A stretch of DNA of 64,000 nucleotides, from assembly GCF_003858635.1 (NCBI RefSeq), contig NZ_RQJO01000009.1, positions 682,001-746,000 on the forward strand, written 5' to 3'. Position 1 is the first letter of the stretch, and each line of letters opens with the position of its first letter. This stretch comes from Larkinella rosea. Its GTDB lineage: Bacteria > Bacteroidota > Bacteroidia > Cytophagales > Spirosomataceae. The translations under genes and the position numbers were made by a program. This document shows positions 17,531 through 24,930 of this stretch, in pieces. The notes beneath the pieces were generated by a model. The model ran no database searches, had not been told where the DNA came from, and saw only the letters and a list, made by a program, of their open reading frames with translations.

Positions 17531-17560
17531 CTTAATACGATTCCGGGTCAAATGTAACCC
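17531..17560 (-). promoter_or_regulatory. ECF promoter for the sigma operon (GGGTTAC-N15-GTATTAAG)
   Basis: On the reverse strand GGGTTAC (17554-17560), a 15-base spacer, then GTATTAAG (17531-17538). The same two boxes with the same spacing occur on the forward strand at 17593-17622 before the lipoprotein gene. The spacers are unrelated in sequence, so the boxes are conserved on their own. I read them as -35 and -10 elements of the adjacent ECF sigma factor. Confidence 0.8.
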
Positions 17561-17592
17561 AAAAAATTTTTTTAATTTTTTTGAAAAAAGAT

Positions 17593-17622
17593 GGGTTACC
17601 TAACGGCCATTCCTGTATTAAG
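17593..17622 (+). promoter_or_regulatory. ECF promoter for the small lipoprotein (GGGTTAC-N15-GTATTAAG)
   Basis: GGGTTAC (17593-17599), 15 bases, GTATTAAG (17615-17622), ending 35 bases before the ATG at 17658. It is identical in both boxes and spacing to the divergent sigma-operon promoter. Between the two -35 boxes lies a ~30-base A/T-rich core. Confidence 0.8.
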
Positions 17623-17657
17623 GGTGAGATCTATTAACACTTAAACTGACTACTCTC

Positions 17658-17843
17658 ATGAAACGTATTGTAAAATCTGTTTTGTTCGTTGCAACGATGG
17701 TTTCTTTGGCAGCTGCTTGCCAGTCTAAAAAAGCGGAAGATACTACGTCTACAACGGACTCAACTGCAATGTCTTCAGACTCATCAATGATGTCTGACAC
17801 GACGATGGCAACTGATAGCATGTCTGCTGATTCAGCAAAATAA
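17658..17843 (+). CDS. Small Ser/Thr/Met/Asp-rich lipoprotein, probable ECF sigma target
   Basis: 61 residues. Signal peptide with lipobox L-A-A-A-C (Cys21), giving a mature lipoprotein of about 40 residues. The tail is low complexity, almost only Ser, Thr, Asp, Met and Ala (for example SSDSSMMSDTTMATDSMSAD) with no structure-forming core. It carries an ECF-type promoter identical to that of the divergent sigma operon and ends in a good terminator, so it is a single-gene transcript. It could be a structural or buffer lipoprotein produced under envelope stress; the Met-rich acidic tail might bind a metal. Both ideas are inference. Confidence 0.85.
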   Translation: MKRIVKSVLFVATMVSLAAACQSKKAEDTTSTTDSTAMSSDSSMMSDTTMATDSMSADSAK

Positions 17844-17868
17844 GCTATACGTTACTTATTAACGTACG

Positions 17869-17903
17869 AAAGCCGTCCAGCAATGGGCGGCTTTTTGTTT
17901 TTC
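17869..17903 (+). terminator. Rho-independent terminator of the small lipoprotein gene
   Basis: AAAGCCGTCC (17869-17878), loop AGCAAT, GGGCGGCTTT (17885-17894) and a T-rich tail. The 10-bp stem includes one T-G pair. It lies 25 bases after the stop codon. Confidence 0.85.
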
Positions 17904-17985
17904 TGCCATTTTACTCCTGAAAACCGGTTTTTGCGGCAAAAACCGGTTGCACTCCGGACGGAATAGTTTGCCAAAACTATTATTC

Positions 17986-18052
17986 TTATTTAGACTTTTG
18001 AAAAATAATAACACAAAATCGTTGTTTATTTAGAAATAGTCTAATTAATTTG
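17986..18052 (+). promoter_or_regulatory. Haem-operon promoter with probable iron/haem operator
   Basis: A near-consensus promoter has TTG (18022-18024), 20 bases, then TTAATTTG (18045-18052, one mismatch to TAnnTTTG), 24 bases before the hmuT ATG. An inverted repeat TTATTTAGA-N5-TCTAATTAA (18026-18048; 8 of 9 pairs) fills the space between the two boxes, exactly where a repressor would block polymerase. A further half-site TTATTTAGACT starts at 17986. The same word occurs upstream of the TonB receptor at the other end of the island. A Fur-type or haem-responsive repressor is the likely reader (inference). Confidence 0.65.
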
Positions 18053-18076
18053 TGCCTGTAAAATGACCGGAATAAA

Positions 18077-18940
18077 ATGGCGAAGAAAGTCTATTTGATT
18101 ATATTCATACTGATTGTCAGCGGATCGGCCTACGCGCAGGGCATTTCAAAAACCGAACGGATCGTGTCCCTGAATGGCACCCTAACCGAAATTCTCTGCG
18201 ACCTGGGTTTGCAACATCAAATTGTGGGCGTCGATATCACCAGCACCTATCCGGCGGCCATGGATAAAGTCCCGAAAGTTGGGCATAACCGCAATATCGG
18301 CGCCGAAGCGGTTTTGGCCCTGCGCCCGACGGTTATCGTAGCCGCGAAGTCCAACGGCAGCATGGACATAAAACCGGAAGTGCTGCAACAATTCAAAAGT
18401 GCCGGGGTGAAAACCCTGCTTTTTGACCAGGAAACGAGCGTGGCCGGAACCAGGGCACTGATCAATGAAGTCGCCAAAGCCGTGGGCGCAACCGCCAAAG
18501 CAACCGCGATCAATCGTAAACTGGACGCCGATCTTGCCAAAGTGAAGAAACCGGTCAAAGCTCAGAAAGTACTCTTCATTTACGCCCGGGGCACCGGCAC
18601 CATGATGGTTTCAGGCCGGAATACACCAATCGAAAAAATTGTTCAACTGGCCGGTGCGCAGAATGCCTTCAACGATTTTGATAATTATAAACCACTCACT
18701 CCCGAAGCGCTCGTGGTCGGGAATCCCGATGTAATCCTGCTGTTTACGAGTGGGTTAGAGAGCCTGGGCGGCATCGACGGTTTGCTGAAAGTACAGGGAA
18801 TTGCCCAAACCAACGCGGGTAAAAACCGCCGGGTAATTGAAATGGACGGCCAGTTGCTGACCGGTTTTAGCCCACGTCTGGGCCTGGCCGTGCAGGAACT
18901 GAGCCGGAAACTGAATCCCGAACTGTCCCTGAAAAACTAA
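18077..18940 (+). CDS. hmuT: Haem ABC transporter, periplasmic substrate-binding protein
   Basis: 287 residues with a signal peptide (YLIIFILIVSGSAYAQG). The body is a TroA/BtuF-type binding protein: RIVSLNGTLTEILCDLG at the start of the first lobe, then VGVDITSTYPAAMDKVPKVG, and LRPTVIVAAKSN. It delivers haem to the HmuUV transporter. The gene is first in an apparent hmuT-U-V-S operon (gaps of 17, 27 and 9 bases) preceded by an iron-box-like promoter. Assignment to haem rather than vitamin B12 or a siderophore rests mainly on the linked hmuS and HmuY genes. Confidence 0.9.
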   Translation: MAKKVYLIIFILIVSGSAYAQGISKTERIVSLNGTLTEILCDLGLQHQIVGVDITSTYPAAMDKVPKVGHNRNIGAEAVLALRPTVIVAAKSNGSMDIKPEVLQQFKSAGVKTLLFDQETSVAGTRALINEVAKAVGATAKATAINRKLDADLAKVKKPVKAQKVLFIYARGTGTMMVSGRNTPIEKIVQLAGAQNAFNDFDNYKPLTPEALVVGNPDVILLFTSGLESLGGIDGLLKVQGIAQTNAGKNRRVIEMDGQLLTGFSPRLGLAVQELSRKLNPELSLKN

Positions 18941-18957
18941 CGACTCCGACTGATTCC

Positions 18958-20064
18958 ATGCAAGCCGACCTCCCCAATACCCTGACTGCCGCACCGCCGA
19001 AACGTTCTGTCCAAACCGGGTTGCCCCGTGCCAAAGGCGGGTGGCTGAACGGCTTGCTGATCGTGCTGCTGGTGGTCGTGATGATCTGGTCGGTGGGCAT
19101 CGGCGCCGTATCGATTCCGATTCCGGACGTGCTGGCGATTCTGTTGGGAAAGATTGGCTGGAACATTGGCGTCGTCGAACCGCAGCAGGAAACCGTATTG
19201 ACCGTGATTCGCCTGCCGCGCATTCTATTGGGCGTGCTGGTCGGTGGCGTTCTCGGTATTTCCGGCGCGGCCATTCAGGGCTTATTTCGCAATCCGCTGG
19301 CCGATCCGGGCCTGATCGGGATTTCGTCGGGAGCCTCCGTCATGGCGGTTTTGATGATCGTACTGCAACTGAAGGTTTTCCAGGACCTGTCGTCGCTTTC
19401 CGGTTTGTACGCGCTGTCACTGGCGGCTTTTGCCGGAGCGGTTTTTACAACGCTGCTGGTCTACACGCTGGCGCGTAAAAACGGCCGAACCGTTGTTTCA
19501 ACGATGTTACTGGTCGGAATTGCCATCAATGTATTGTGCGAATCGCTGCGCGGTTTGATGATGTATCTGGCCGATGAAGCGCAATTGCGGGCCATTTCCT
19601 ACTGGAGCATGGGCAGTCTGGGTGGGGCAAGTTGGGACGTGCTACAGGTTGCCTCGCCGTTTTTGCTGATTCCGATTCTGTTGATGCCCCGGCTGAGTAA
19701 ATCCATGAATGCGTTCGCGCTGGGCGAAAGTCAGGCGGGTCATTTGGGAGTCGATGTTTCGAAACTGAAACGGAATGTCATTATTCTGGCGACGCTGGGC
19801 GTCGGCGTCGCGGTGGCGGTTTCGGGCGTGATCGGTTTTATTGGACTGGTCGTTCCGCACCTGATTCGTCAGATTTCGGGCGCCAACCACCGGACGGTTT
19901 TACCGGCTTCGGCCCTGCTGGGAGCCATTGTCCTGACGTTATCGGATCTGGTGGCACGTACCATCGTCACTCCCGCCGAATTACCCATCGGAATCATCAC
20001 CGGTATGATCGGTGCGCCAACGTTTTTGTACATGCTGATCCGGGGGGCGGGCGATCGGGCCTGA
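18958..20064 (+). CDS. hmuU: Haem ABC transporter, FecCD-type permease
   Basis: 368 residues with about 9-10 transmembrane helices. Family markers are LPRILLGVLVGGVLGISGAA followed by IQGLFRNPLADPGLIGISSG, and later GVIGFIGLVVPHLIRQISG. This is the inner-membrane pore of the haem importer, working as a dimer with HmuV. The N-terminus has an extra ~35 hydrophilic residues before the first helix, so a later start cannot be excluded. Confidence 0.93.
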   Translation: MQADLPNTLTAAPPKRSVQTGLPRAKGGWLNGLLIVLLVVVMIWSVGIGAVSIPIPDVLAILLGKIGWNIGVVEPQQETVLTVIRLPRILLGVLVGGVLGISGAAIQGLFRNPLADPGLIGISSGASVMAVLMIVLQLKVFQDLSSLSGLYALSLAAFAGAVFTTLLVYTLARKNGRTVVSTMLLVGIAINVLCESLRGLMMYLADEAQLRAISYWSMGSLGGASWDVLQVASPFLLIPILLMPRLSKSMNAFALGESQAGHLGVDVSKLKRNVIILATLGVGVAVAVSGVIGFIGLVVPHLIRQISGANHRTVLPASALLGAIVLTLSDLVARTIVTPAELPIGIITGMIGAPTFLYMLIRGAGDRA

Positions 20065-20091
20065 ATACCGTAAACCAAAAAAACGAGTATC

Positions 20092-20928
20092 ATGCTGGAA
20101 GCGCAACATATCACGCATCAAATTAACCGGAAAACGTTGCTGGACGACGTATCGCTGGTGGTGCGGCCGGGCGAACTGGTGGCGGTAGTCGGAGCCAATG
20201 GCGCCGGGAAATCGACGCTTTTGAAAACGATTAGCCGGGAGTTGACGCCCACCAAAGGGGAGGTGGTGCTGGATAAAAAACCGCTTAACCGGTTTTCGTC
20301 ACTCGATCTGGCCCGACGGCGGGCGGTTTTGGCGCAGCAGAACCCGTTGGCGTTCGAGTTCAGCGTTTATGAATTGGTGATGATGGGGCGGTATCCGCAT
20401 TTTGAAGGTCACCCACATCCCGAAGATCTGGCGATTGTCGATTTTGCGCTGGAGCGAACCGGCATTGCTCATTTGGCCAGACGGGCCGTTCCGACGCTTT
20501 CGGGCGGGGAGCAGCAGCGGGTTCACCTGGCCAAAATTCTGGCCCAATTGATGGGCATCGAGGAAATCAATCGGCCCGAAGCATCCATTCGTCAGACTAA
20601 ATATTTGCTGCTCGACGAACCGACTACGGGGCTGGATTTTTATTACCAGCACAGTTTGCTGGAAGTAGCCAGTGAACTCACCCGGCGCGGTTACGGTGTT
20701 GTCGCGATCTTGCACGATCTGAATCTGGTGATGCAATACGCCGATAACGTGCTGTTGCTCAGGGAAGGAAAAGCCCTGTCGTTTGGCAAACCGGCCTCGG
20801 TGCTGACAGCGGAGTCCATTTTTAACGCATTCAATTTATCCGTTCATATTATTCACCAGCCCGAACTGGACTGTCCGCTGATTGTCCATACCCGGCAAAC
20901 CGTTCCTCTCACGGCTCAAATTAATTAA
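20092..20928 (+). CDS. hmuV: Haem ABC transporter, ATP-binding protein
   Basis: 278 residues. Walker A GANGAGKST, Q-loop near VLAQQNPLAF, signature LSGGEQQRVHLAKILAQL and Walker B YLLLDEPTTGLDF are all intact, so it should hydrolyse ATP and drive haem import. A ~15-residue insert lies between the signature and Walker B (MGIEEINRPEASIRQTK), a feature also seen in some HmuV proteins. Confidence 0.93.
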   Translation: MLEAQHITHQINRKTLLDDVSLVVRPGELVAVVGANGAGKSTLLKTISRELTPTKGEVVLDKKPLNRFSSLDLARRRAVLAQQNPLAFEFSVYELVMMGRYPHFEGHPHPEDLAIVDFALERTGIAHLARRAVPTLSGGEQQRVHLAKILAQLMGIEEINRPEASIRQTKYLLLDEPTTGLDFYYQHSLLEVASELTRRGYGVVAILHDLNLVMQYADNVLLLREGKALSFGKPASVLTAESIFNAFNLSVHIIHQPELDCPLIVHTRQTVPLTAQIN

Positions 20929-20937
20929 CGAAACAAC

Positions 20938-21972
20938 ATGACAACGACCGTTCTCGACCTGAAAAAACACTATGCAGCTTTCAAAGCCGAAAATCCGAAA
21001 GTGCGCATTCGCGATGCGGCTCAGCAATTGGGCGTAAGCGAAGCCGAACTGGTTGCCACGGGCGTGGGCGAAACCGCTACCCAACTGGAAGGCGATTTTC
21101 GGGAATTATTGAAAGAAGTACCCACGCTGGGGTACGTTATGGCGTTGACCCGCAATGAAAGTGTCGTGCACGAACGCAAAGGCGAATACCTGAATGTGTC
21201 GTTCAACGGCCATGTTGGGCTGGTTTTGGGCGAAGACATTGACCTGCGGTTGTTTCTGGCCAGCTGGAAATTTGGGTTTGCCGTTCACGAAAATGATCGC
21301 AAAAGCCTGCAGTTCTTTGCCGGGGACGGTGAGGCCATTCATAAAATTTACCTGACCGATAAAAGCAATGAAGCGGCTTACGACGCCCTCGTTGCGAAAT
21401 ACCGGGCGGCCAATCCGTCGGGTCAGCTGGAAATAGAGCCCAAACCGGAAACCGTTGCCCCCACGCCTGATTCGGAAATCGACGTGGCGGCTTTTCAGGA
21501 AGCCTGGTTGAACCTGAAAGACACGCACGAGTTTTTTGGCATGTTGCGGAAGAATAAAGTAAACCGCTTGCAGGCTATGCAGTTTGCGCCGGAAGGGTAC
21601 GCACTGCCGATTTCGATGGATGCGGTGAAGAACGTCTTTACCGAAGTTTCTAAAACCGGTCTGCCAATCATGATTTTTGTCGGAAACCGGGGATGTATTC
21701 AAATCCATACGGGCGAAGTGCGGAAACTGGTGGCGATGGGACCGTGGTTTAACGTGCTCGATCCGCAGTTTAACCTCCATTTGCGCGAAGACCACATCGC
21801 GTCGGCCTGGGTGGTGAAGAAGCCAACCACGGATGGCATTGTCACGAGCCTGGAATTGTACGACGCCGAGGGCAATCAGATTGCGCTGGTTTTTGGTAAA
21901 CGCAAACCCGGCATTCCCGAAAAAACCGAATGGCGCGAAGTGGTTGCCCAAACGGCTTTGGCAGTAAATTAA
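20938..21972 (+). CDS. hmuS: Hemin-degrading/haem-trafficking factor HmuS
   Basis: 344 residues, the usual length of HemS/HmuS/ChuS, built from two similar halves (an N-terminal half with GYVMALTRNESVVHERKGEY and a C-terminal half with GLPIMIFVGNRGCIQIHTG and WFNVLDPQFNLHLREDHIAS). These cytoplasmic proteins accept haem from the importer and break it down or pass it on. It follows hmuV by 9 bases and is clearly in the same operon. Confidence 0.93.
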   Translation: MTTTVLDLKKHYAAFKAENPKVRIRDAAQQLGVSEAELVATGVGETATQLEGDFRELLKEVPTLGYVMALTRNESVVHERKGEYLNVSFNGHVGLVLGEDIDLRLFLASWKFGFAVHENDRKSLQFFAGDGEAIHKIYLTDKSNEAAYDALVAKYRAANPSGQLEIEPKPETVAPTPDSEIDVAAFQEAWLNLKDTHEFFGMLRKNKVNRLQAMQFAPEGYALPISMDAVKNVFTEVSKTGLPIMIFVGNRGCIQIHTGEVRKLVAMGPWFNVLDPQFNLHLREDHIASAWVVKKPTTDGIVTSLELYDAEGNQIALVFGKRKPGIPEKTEWREVVAQTALAVN

Positions 21973-21976
21973 TTAA

Positions 21977-22101
21977 CACCCTGTCAGCGGCCAACGGCCC
22001 TGACAGCGGTTTTCCCCAAACTTCTGCATAATCCGAATAAAGAATTTGGAATAGCAATGGTGAACGCACCGCTGTCAGGGCCGTTGGCCGCTGACAGGGT
22101 G
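21977..22101. repeat. Perfect 34-bp inverted repeat, each arm itself a hairpin
   Basis: The arms 21977-22010 and 22068-22101 are exactly complementary over 34 bases around a 57-base loop. Each arm also folds alone: CTGTCAG-C-GGCC-AAC-GGCC-CTGACAG. The element starts 4 bases after the hmuS stop and lies inside the haem gene run. It may be a REP/REPIN-type mobile element or an intercistronic RNA structure; it is GC-rich compared with its loop. Confidence 0.85.
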
Positions 22102-22190
22102 GGTAACAAAATCGAGCTTTCATTCGCTATTTTGGTTCGAATTATGCCAAATAAAATAATCGAATGAATCTTGAATAAATTCAAAAACTG

Positions 22191-22418
22191 TTGAACGTAC
22201 TGGTCTTTCGAACGAACATCAATTCCGCGCAGCGACTCCATAAGGCGGCTTGCCGGTTGTGCAAACTGCGGGGCGTTTGCCGGTGGAGCGTCGATATGGA
22301 AGACCGGGACTGTGTCCTGCGGATCGAAGCACCGGAAGATTCGGCGGAACCGTATTCTGAGCAGACGGTTATCCGGATGCTAACCAAAGCTGGACTCGAA
22401 TGCGAAGTGCTGACCTGA
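22191..22418 (+). CDS. Small HMA-like (ferredoxin-fold) protein, TTG start
   Basis: 75 residues. The pattern VLVFRTNI...WSVDMEDRDCVLRIEA...VIRMLTKAGLECEVL fits the beta-alpha-beta-beta-alpha-beta fold of copper-chaperone-like domains, but the metal-binding CxxC of the first loop is absent; instead there is a later A-C-R-L-C-K. Similar short proteins without the motif are common in Bacteroidota and have no known function. The only in-frame starts are TTG (22191) or CTG just before it; TTG gives the usual MN-VLVF beginning. It lies between hmuS and a HmuY gene. Confidence 0.65.
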   Translation: MNVLVFRTNINSAQRLHKAACRLCKLRGVCRWSVDMEDRDCVLRIEAPEDSAEPYSEQTVIRMLTKAGLECEVLT

Positions 22419-22434
22419 TTCAAGTGGATGTTTC

Positions 22435-23061
22435 ATGCCAAAGAAATTAGATAAAACCGTGAAAAAAAATTCTTTACTTTTCAGTCTACTGGTTGGAGCT
22501 GCGCTGCTGGATCAACCGCTCCAGGCCCAGTCGCTTAAAATCGACACTGTCAATGATTTACCCGCCGATCCGGCCAGCAACGACCCGCAATCGGGCCGTC
22601 CGATGGGATCGACCAACCGGTTTACCTTTTTCAGTTTTAAGAACGGCAAACAGGTTCCGAACAGCGATTCGGCCACCAGCAAATGGGACATCGGCATTCG
22701 GGCGACCACGATCATCGTCAACGGCGGAACCGGCCGGGCGGGGCAGGGGGGGGCTTATATTTACAGTGGAAAATTCGAAAGTCTGACGGCAGTACCTGAT
22801 AATGCAACGTTTGTCGGTGACGAAAACGCCAACAAACTGGCCATCCCGACCGGTTCGGGCAATGGCTGGTATACCTACGGCGGAGGGGTCATTTCCCCAA
22901 CCGATGATAAAGTACTGGTCATTCGGACGGGCGAGGGAAAATACGCCAAAGTACAAATTCTGGGATATTACAAAGGCGGCCCCGACGGGCCGGGAAATGA
23001 AAGCCGGTTTTATACGTTCCGGTACGTCTATCAGCCCGACGGCAGCAAAAAACTGAACTAA
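22435..23061 (+). CDS. hmuY: HmuY-family haem-binding protein (short form)
   Basis: 208 residues with an exported N-terminus (LLFSLLVGAALLDQPLQAQS). The family pattern is clear: SKWDIGIRATTIIVNGGTGR, a middle WYTYGGGVISP region, then KVLVIRTGEGKYAKVQILGY followed by YKGG and a final beta strand. HmuY proteins pick up haem outside the cell and pass it to a TonB receptor. There is no lipobox Cys, so this copy may be soluble or released, unlike the second HmuY-type protein at 24.9-26.3 kb, which is a lipoprotein. Confidence 0.85.
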   Translation: MPKKLDKTVKKNSLLFSLLVGAALLDQPLQAQSLKIDTVNDLPADPASNDPQSGRPMGSTNRFTFFSFKNGKQVPNSDSATSKWDIGIRATTIIVNGGTGRAGQGGAYIYSGKFESLTAVPDNATFVGDENANKLAIPTGSGNGWYTYGGGVISPTDDKVLVIRTGEGKYAKVQILGYYKGGPDGPGNESRFYTFRYVYQPDGSKKLN

Positions 23062-23106
23062 CCGATTCTATATCCACACTTTCCACCGGACTACCCACGA
23101 ACTGCC

Positions 23107-23463
23107 ATGATTCACCGCGACACTTGTTTCATCACGCTGGCCCAAACCGAATACGGCGAAATCCACCTTTGCCGCGGTTGCAAGGCCAATCTCAGTTTCC
23201 GGTTCAACAACATTTTTCAGATCATGTCGCCGGACGAATTCCGGCAATTGTTCCGGCACGTTGAATCGGTCGATGTCGACGGTTTTTTTGGACAACTGGT
23301 GCCGGATTCCGGTACGGAGATTCGGCGGCTCTACCTCGGTACGACCCTGGAACCACTCTATTTCTGTTTTACGAAACGGGAGCTGGAGAACCTGAGGGGT
23401 ATTCTGAACGACGCCATGGCGCGGCTCAATACGCTGGAAAAAGCCTGGACCGAATTGAATTGA
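23107..23463 (+). CDS. Conserved cytoplasmic protein with Cys motif, haem-locus associated
   Basis: 118 residues, no signal peptide. Near the N-terminus is GEIHLCRGCKANLSFRFNN, with a C-x-x-C pair (preceded by His) that could bind metal or haem; the remainder is acidic and alpha/beta. I believe this matches an uncharacterised Bacteroidota family (possibly DUF6686), but I cannot confirm the name. It lies 45 bases after hmuY and before a strong terminator, so it is probably the last gene of the haem transcript. Confidence 0.7.
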   Translation: MIHRDTCFITLAQTEYGEIHLCRGCKANLSFRFNNIFQIMSPDEFRQLFRHVESVDVDGFFGQLVPDSGTEIRRLYLGTTLEPLYFCFTKRELENLRGILNDAMARLNTLEKAWTELN

Positions 23464-23536
23464 TTTCACCACTCCGCCGTCGTTAAAAACCGGAGTGATA
23501 AGGTAATACAGTAAAAGCTATAGTGAGTAGGATAGA

Positions 23537-23568
23537 AAAAGCAGTGTCTTTGACGCTGCTTTTTTTTT
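23537..23568 (+). terminator. Strong rho-independent terminator of the haem operon
   Basis: AAAAGCAGTGTC, loop TTT, GACGCTGCTTTT and four more T bases. The stem has 12 pairs with one T-G. It ends the forward haem gene run. Confidence 0.85.
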
Positions 23569-23613
23569 AAGTGAACAATTCATCAGAACTTTGCTCGTAA
23601 TAGGGAATAGACA

Positions 23614-23679
23614 AAAGACGTTAGGCAAGCGACAAAAGAGTCGTAAGCCCGAGTCTTTCGTCGCTTGTCTAATGTCTTT
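23614..23679. repeat. 26-bp imperfect inverted repeat before the DUF4856-like gene
   Basis: Arms 23614-23639 and 23654-23679 match at 23 of 26 positions around a 14-base loop. It ends 14 bases before the ATG at 23694, so it would be at the 5' end of that mRNA or overlap its promoter. It is one of the long intergenic hairpins of this window and unrelated in sequence to the others. Confidence 0.65.
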
Positions 23680-23693
23680 AATCAAAATACTTC

Positions 23694-24845
23694 ATGAGTA
23701 AATCGTATCAAATTCGGCGATTCGCCATCCTCATCGTGACCGGTTTTACGGTTATTTTGGCTTCCTGCAAGGAAAATAGGGATGACAGTCTCCGGCCTTC
23801 GTTGAACATTCCGCAGGTTTACGACAGTGTCGGGTATGCCTTCAATACGGAGTCGATGAAGCCGCTCATTCAGCAGTACATGACGTTGGTAAGTGAAGCC
23901 AGAAAAGGCAACCAGAACGGCCAGTATGTGTCGGAAGAATCGCTGAATTCGGCCTTTACAAAAGGGATTTTTAGTTTGCAATCAGTTACAACCCCGTATT
24001 TTGCCAGTCGGCTACAGGCCCAGAACAACGGTTTTTTTGCCGAACTGTCGAAAGCCAGCGGAGGTTCATTCTATCCGTTCGACCGCAGTTGGGAAGGCGG
24101 GGTTTATAAATCGTATCTGTTGGATGAATACGGGTTGGAAATGGGCCAGATGATCGAAAAAGGGTTGCTGGGCGCAACGCTGTATAACTACGCCATGTCG
24201 CTGACCAACGGAACTTTTACCACCGCTACGGTCGACCAGATGCTGTTTTTATACGGAGGGAATCCCCGGTTTCTTAACAGTGATAATTCCGCATTTTATC
24301 CCAATCCAGACCGCTTTATGGCGGGTTATGCGGCCCGTCGTGATGACGGTACCGGAACGGGTTTATACAGCCAGAACCGCCAGGCGTTTATTACGCTACA
24401 GACGGCTGTGCAAAAAGGAGAAGACTATGATTCGTACCGCGATGAAGCCCTGGCGGCCATCAAACTCAATTGGGAAAAGATCAATGCTGCGACAGTAATC
24501 AACAACATTCATGCGAGTTATACCATGTTGCAGGCCGGGCAGCTGGACGATAACAAGCGCGCTGATATTCTGCATTTAATCAGTGAAGCCGCCGGTTTTT
24601 TACACGGCTGGCGGACCGTTGAGACCCAAAATAAAAAGATTACAGATGCGCAGATTGACGAAGTTCTAACGCTTCTGAATGCTCCCTACGATCGTTCGGC
24701 GGCTGTCTACCGGTTTGTTACCAATACGGATACCGAAGCGACGAAACTGACGGATGCGGTCGCTAAACTTCAGGGTGTCTACGGTTTTACGAACGCCGAA
24801 GTGGAAAGCTTCCGCCATAATTACGTAGCGGATCAGGCAAGATAA
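23694..24845 (+). CDS. Iron-locus lipoprotein (DUF4856-like)
   Basis: 383 residues with a lipobox L-A-S-C (Cys25). The mature protein is mainly helical and has the pattern I associate with DUF4856/imelysin-like lipoproteins that sit beside HmuY and TonB receptors in Bacteroidota (YAFNTESMKPLIQQYMTL, GGSFYPFDRSWEGGVYKSYL, HGWRTVE). The function is unknown; a role in iron or haem handling at the cell surface is inferred from position. It converges on the reverse-strand HmuY-type lipoprotein, with a perfect 27-bp hairpin between them. Confidence 0.7.
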   Translation: MSKSYQIRRFAILIVTGFTVILASCKENRDDSLRPSLNIPQVYDSVGYAFNTESMKPLIQQYMTLVSEARKGNQNGQYVSEESLNSAFTKGIFSLQSVTTPYFASRLQAQNNGFFAELSKASGGSFYPFDRSWEGGVYKSYLLDEYGLEMGQMIEKGLLGATLYNYAMSLTNGTFTTATVDQMLFLYGGNPRFLNSDNSAFYPNPDRFMAGYAARRDDGTGTGLYSQNRQAFITLQTAVQKGEDYDSYRDEALAAIKLNWEKINAATVINNIHASYTMLQAGQLDDNKRADILHLISEAAGFLHGWRTVETQNKKITDAQIDEVLTLLNAPYDRSAAVYRFVTNTDTEATKLTDAVAKLQGVYGFTNAEVESFRHNYVADQAR

Positions 24846-24860
24846 TACGTTTTCGGTATT

Positions 24861-24930
24861 CGGTTTACAGTTTACAGTGGCTGACGCATTCTTTTGTAAG
24901 CGCGCGTCAGCCACTGTAAACTGTAAACCG
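24861..24930. terminator. Perfect 27-bp hairpin between convergent genes (bidirectional terminator)
   Basis: Arms 24861-24887 and 24904-24930 are exactly complementary with a 16-base loop. The arm contains a repeated word (GTTTACA twice). It lies between the 3' ends of two convergent genes, and its right arm ends just before the reverse-strand stop codon at 24931, so it probably ends or protects both transcripts. Confidence 0.75.
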
